Assembly: GCA_020846535.1 (NCBI GenBank)
Contig: JADLDR010000107.1
Location: 1 to 64,000 of the forward strand
Reading direction: 5' to 3'
From: Armatimonadota bacterium
GTDB taxonomy: Bacteria > Armatimonadota > JADLDR01
Length of the DNA stretch: 64,000 bases
Positions within the stretch are counted from its first letter, which is position 1; every line of letters begins with the position of its first letter. Of this stretch, positions 62,231-64,000 are shown in pieces. The notes beneath the pieces were generated by a model. That model ran no database searches, was not told where the DNA came from, and saw only the letters and a program-made list of their open reading frames with translations. A program made the position numbers and the translations under genes.

Positions 62231-62705
62231 CCAGCACCGGGCAGGAACTCTGACGGCGCACGGTCTCGGCGAGCGTCCTGCCGAATCTCCGCTTGCCGCC
62301 GCTGCCGAGTACCACCAAATCGAACTGGCCCTCCTCGACAGCCCGGCAGATGGCGCTGGCCGGGCGGCCCTGGCTGATTTCACAGAAGAGGCGGGGCCGG
62401 TTATTCCCCAGGGCGTCAAGGGTTTTCTCGAAAACGGTCTGCGGGCTGCGCTCCTCCATGCGGGCCACCATCTCCCGGCTGATCTCGATGACCGGCAGCC
62501 CGGCAAGGTCTTTGCTGTCGCAGACCGGGACGATCACACAGAGCAGGGTCAATTCCGCGCCGCTTTCCGGCAGAATTCGGGCCAGGTAGCGGGCCGCCTT
62601 CAGGGCGCTCTCCGAGCCGTTGGTCGCCAGCAAAATCCTGAAAGCCTTCTTGGTTTCTTTCTCGCGCCTGGGCGCGCACATCCGGGGCGACAATGGGGGA
62701 CGCAC
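62220..62705 (-). CDS. Universal stress protein, UspA family
   Basis: A 161-residue UspA fold, nucleotide-binding and usually stress- or energy-responsive. It opens its domain with FRILLATNGSESALKAARYLARILPESGAELTLLCVI. It ends with FDLVVLGSGGKRRFGRTLAETVRRQSSCPVLVI, keeping the G-2x-G-9x-G ATP motif. The GTG at 62705 is chosen because AGGGAG lies 6 nt upstream; the TTG at 62720 and ATG at 62681 lack ribosome sites. Confidence 0.88.
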   Translation of the reverse strand: MRPPLSPRMCAPRREKETKKAFRILLATNGSESALKAARYLARILPESGAELTLLCVIVPVCDSKDLAGLPVIEISREMVARMEERSPQTVFEKTLDALGNNRPRLFCEISQGRPASAICRAVEEGQFDLVVLGSGGKRRFGRTLAETVRRQSSCPVLVIP

Positions 62706-62752
62706 TCTTTTCTCCCTCAAAGGATAGTCTTTGCCTTGACTGCTACCAGTGC

Positions 62753-62781
62753 AGTATACCAGAAGGCGGCGGGAGTGTCAA
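62753..62781 (-). promoter_or_regulatory. Consensus promoter of uspA
   Basis: On the minus strand TTGACA (62776-62781), a 17-bp spacer and TATACT (62753-62758) lie about 47 bp upstream of the GTG start. Confidence 0.85.
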
Positions 62782-62828
62782 GGCATTGTTGCGCCTTCAT
62801 GCCCTGCGCTAAGAGACTGTATAGAAAC

Positions 62829-63026
62829 TCAGGATTCGGCGAGTCGGCGCACCATCAGATAGATCGAGGCCACATCGATCCAGGCTTCACTACTGTACGG
62901 CGTATACTCGTAATCCTTGATCAACCGACGGTTCTGGATCAGCCAGGCGAAGGTGCGTTCGACAATCCCGCGTTTGGGTAAGACCGTGAAGCCTTGCCCG
63001 CCATCGGTGCGCTTGACGACTTCCAA
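62829..63026 (-). pseudogene. IS5-family transposase C-terminal remnant
   Basis: The 65-codon frame [61 protein letters not shown] is the last part of an IS5/IS1182-type DDE transposase; [19 protein letters not shown] contains the final catalytic Glu. Nothing upstream of 63026 continues the protein, so the first two-thirds and the element's ends are gone. Confidence 0.85.
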
Positions 63027-63136
63027 GCAACAGTCAAAACAGTATCATCAAGCAGAAGAGAATCTTTTCGGTGCGTCTTGTGAAAAATAATAAAAAGAGA
63101 AACTTTTTTGTCATTAAAGAGTCTAATAAAATATTA

Positions 63137-63549
63137 AGATTAACTCAAGTTGTTCCCTACCCGAATGGAGGCCGATTCGGGGTAGGGGCGCGATGCATCG
63201 CGTCCCATGTGTATCAAGATCAGGGTGACTGTCCCGCGGGGGCGGAGTTGGGGGCTTTGAGAGACCGTTCCCTAACCCCCCGGCCCCCTGCCCGAAGCGG
63301 GCAGGGGGAGCGGATTGGGTGATAAAGCATCGCACCCTCTCTCCCCCTCTCCCCGGAGGCGCTCCGGCGCATCCCCTGGGTTGCGGGGGGAGGGGAGAGA
63401 GGCAACCCAGGCCAGGGGAGAGAGGTCACCCCTCCCCCAGGAGCGGAGGATGCTTGCTCTTATCTGGATCGCTATGGGGCGCGAGGAATCGCGCCCCTAC
63501 CGCGGCAAACGGGACTGGCCCCGGGTTAGGTGGCAACTTGAGTTAAGAT
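63137..63549. mobile_element. Full-length interspersed element, copy G, with terminal inverted repeats
   Basis: The most complete copy. Outer ends TAACTCAAGTTG (63141-63152) and CAACTTGAGTTA (63534-63545) are perfect 12-bp inverted repeats, bordered by AGAT on both sides (63137-63140 and 63546-63549), a candidate target duplication. Inside are GTAG-hairpin ends (GTAG at 63182-63185, CTAC at 63497-63500) with stems GGGGCGCGA/TCGCG[C/T]CCC around the conserved core. There is no coding capacity: frames inside are GC-rich artefacts. This suggests a non-autonomous, MITE-like unit moved in trans. Confidence 0.8.
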
Positions 63550-63579
63550 GACCCTGGCTGCCCTGCGGAGGTGGTACTA

Positions 63580-64000
63580 TTGACAGCATACGATGAGGTA
63601 TTCACGAATGCTGTTGTCTCGCTTGAGCGATGTATAAATCCATCCGAACTGTTGACCGCGCTGAAGATTGCCTCGGAAATCCTCGATTGCGCTATGGCTG
63701 TTTTTATAAAAGGCTATGGCTGGATAGGCGGAAGCAATATTGACCCGGAGGATTTCCGAACAGAGATGGCAGACAAAGCCCACCATGATAACCTGTGGCG
63801 GGATCGAATGCAACAGATGCGGCTGTCTGTGGCGCGTTTCAGTGATTGTCCCCCCCGAGAAGACCTCCTTCGCTCCAACGTTTATGGACACTGGCTCAAA
63901 CCCCGCAACTGGGTCTATGGAGCCATCCTCGCAGCACTCAACGGACCGGATTACCTCGCCTGGATCGCCTTTTTCCGGACAGCGAAAAAGGGGGATTTCA
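63580..64000 (+). CDS. Unidentified protein, 3' end outside the window
   Basis: An uninterrupted 140-codon frame to the window edge: LTAYDEVFTNAVVSLERCIN, then PSELLTALKIASEILDCAMA, later LLRSNVYGHWLKPRNWVYGA. The TTG start follows GGAGG by 8 nt. The opening resembles soluble sensor domains in front of LuxR-type helix-turn-helix proteins, but that is a guess since the C-terminus is missing. A 104-codon frame on the opposite strand is its shadow. Confidence 0.7.
   Translation, partial: MTAYDEVFTNAVVSLERCINPSELLTALKIASEILDCAMAVFIKGYGWIGGSNIDPEDFRTEMADKAHHDNLWRDRMQQMRLSVARFSDCPPREDLLRSNVYGHWLKPRNWVYGAILAALNGPDYLAWIAFFRTAKKGDF

Noticed and set aside
63577-63891. 104-codon minus-strand frame at the right edge
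   Set aside because: The plus-strand frame from TTG 63580 is open to the edge, has GGAGG at 8 nt and protein-like composition.

Overview
The window is GC-rich bacterial chromosome. Its promoters fit TTGACA-N17/18-TATAAT closely, and Shine-Dalgarno sites are AGGAGG-like with ATG, GTG and TTG starts. Secreted beta-helix and glycosidase proteins, a Tricorn-type protease, a 12-plus-helix DUF6785-like membrane protein, a propeller-type sensor and a GyrA with a non-standard quinolone pocket together suggest a free-living polysaccharide degrader from an under-sampled lineage (Armatimonadota- or PVC-like). That placement is inference; no rRNA gene or other clear marker is present.

Layout. 0.2-3.0 kb: polA, whose promoter reads antisense through a tRNA-Leu gene. 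3.1-4.0 kb: a decayed FG-GAP gene cut by an interspersed repeat. 4.1-11.8 kb: beta-helix protein, aspartic protease, hotdog thioesterase, two secreted proteins and an alpha/beta hydrolase. 11.9-17.3 kb: tagO-like/wecB/AI-2E-type operon and a GH57 glucanotransferase. 17.5-26.4 kb: Tricorn homologue, sulfatase-fold enzyme, GNAT, PIG-L deacetylase and ABC exporter. 27.1-31.9 kb: accessory region with a primase-helicase carrying a 40-bp inverted repeat inside its coding sequence, a degenerate IS200/IS605 element (tnpA and tnpB remnants) and a broken CocE esterase. 31.9-44.1 kb: carbohydrate-related genes (transglutaminase-like/discoidin protein, GH36, second beta-helix protein, membrane protein, secreted hydrolase). 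44.1-45.2 kb: zinc-finger endonuclease and two tRNA-Arg genes. 45.4-59.2 kb: a long co-oriented run of gyrA, archease, two SPFH proteins, a 59-residue zinc ribbon, a SWIM protein, pcm, a CPBP protease, a URO-D-like protein, two glycosidase-like proteins and a Nudix protein. 59.7-64.0 kb: propeller sensor, uspA, IS5 remnant, a full-length repeat element and a gene running off the edge.

The main unexplained structure is a family of roughly 300-400 bp repeats in seven places (3.7, 20.7, 24.2, 26.4 in tandem, 34.5, 37.6 and 63.1 kb). Each is bounded by inverted GTAG-plus-hairpin ends whose stem sequences change between copies while pairing is kept. The 63-kb copy also has outer terminal inverted repeats and a candidate 4-bp target duplication. 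It combines features of REP/BIME and MITE elements, and it sits at gene ends, in one case supplying a stop codon.
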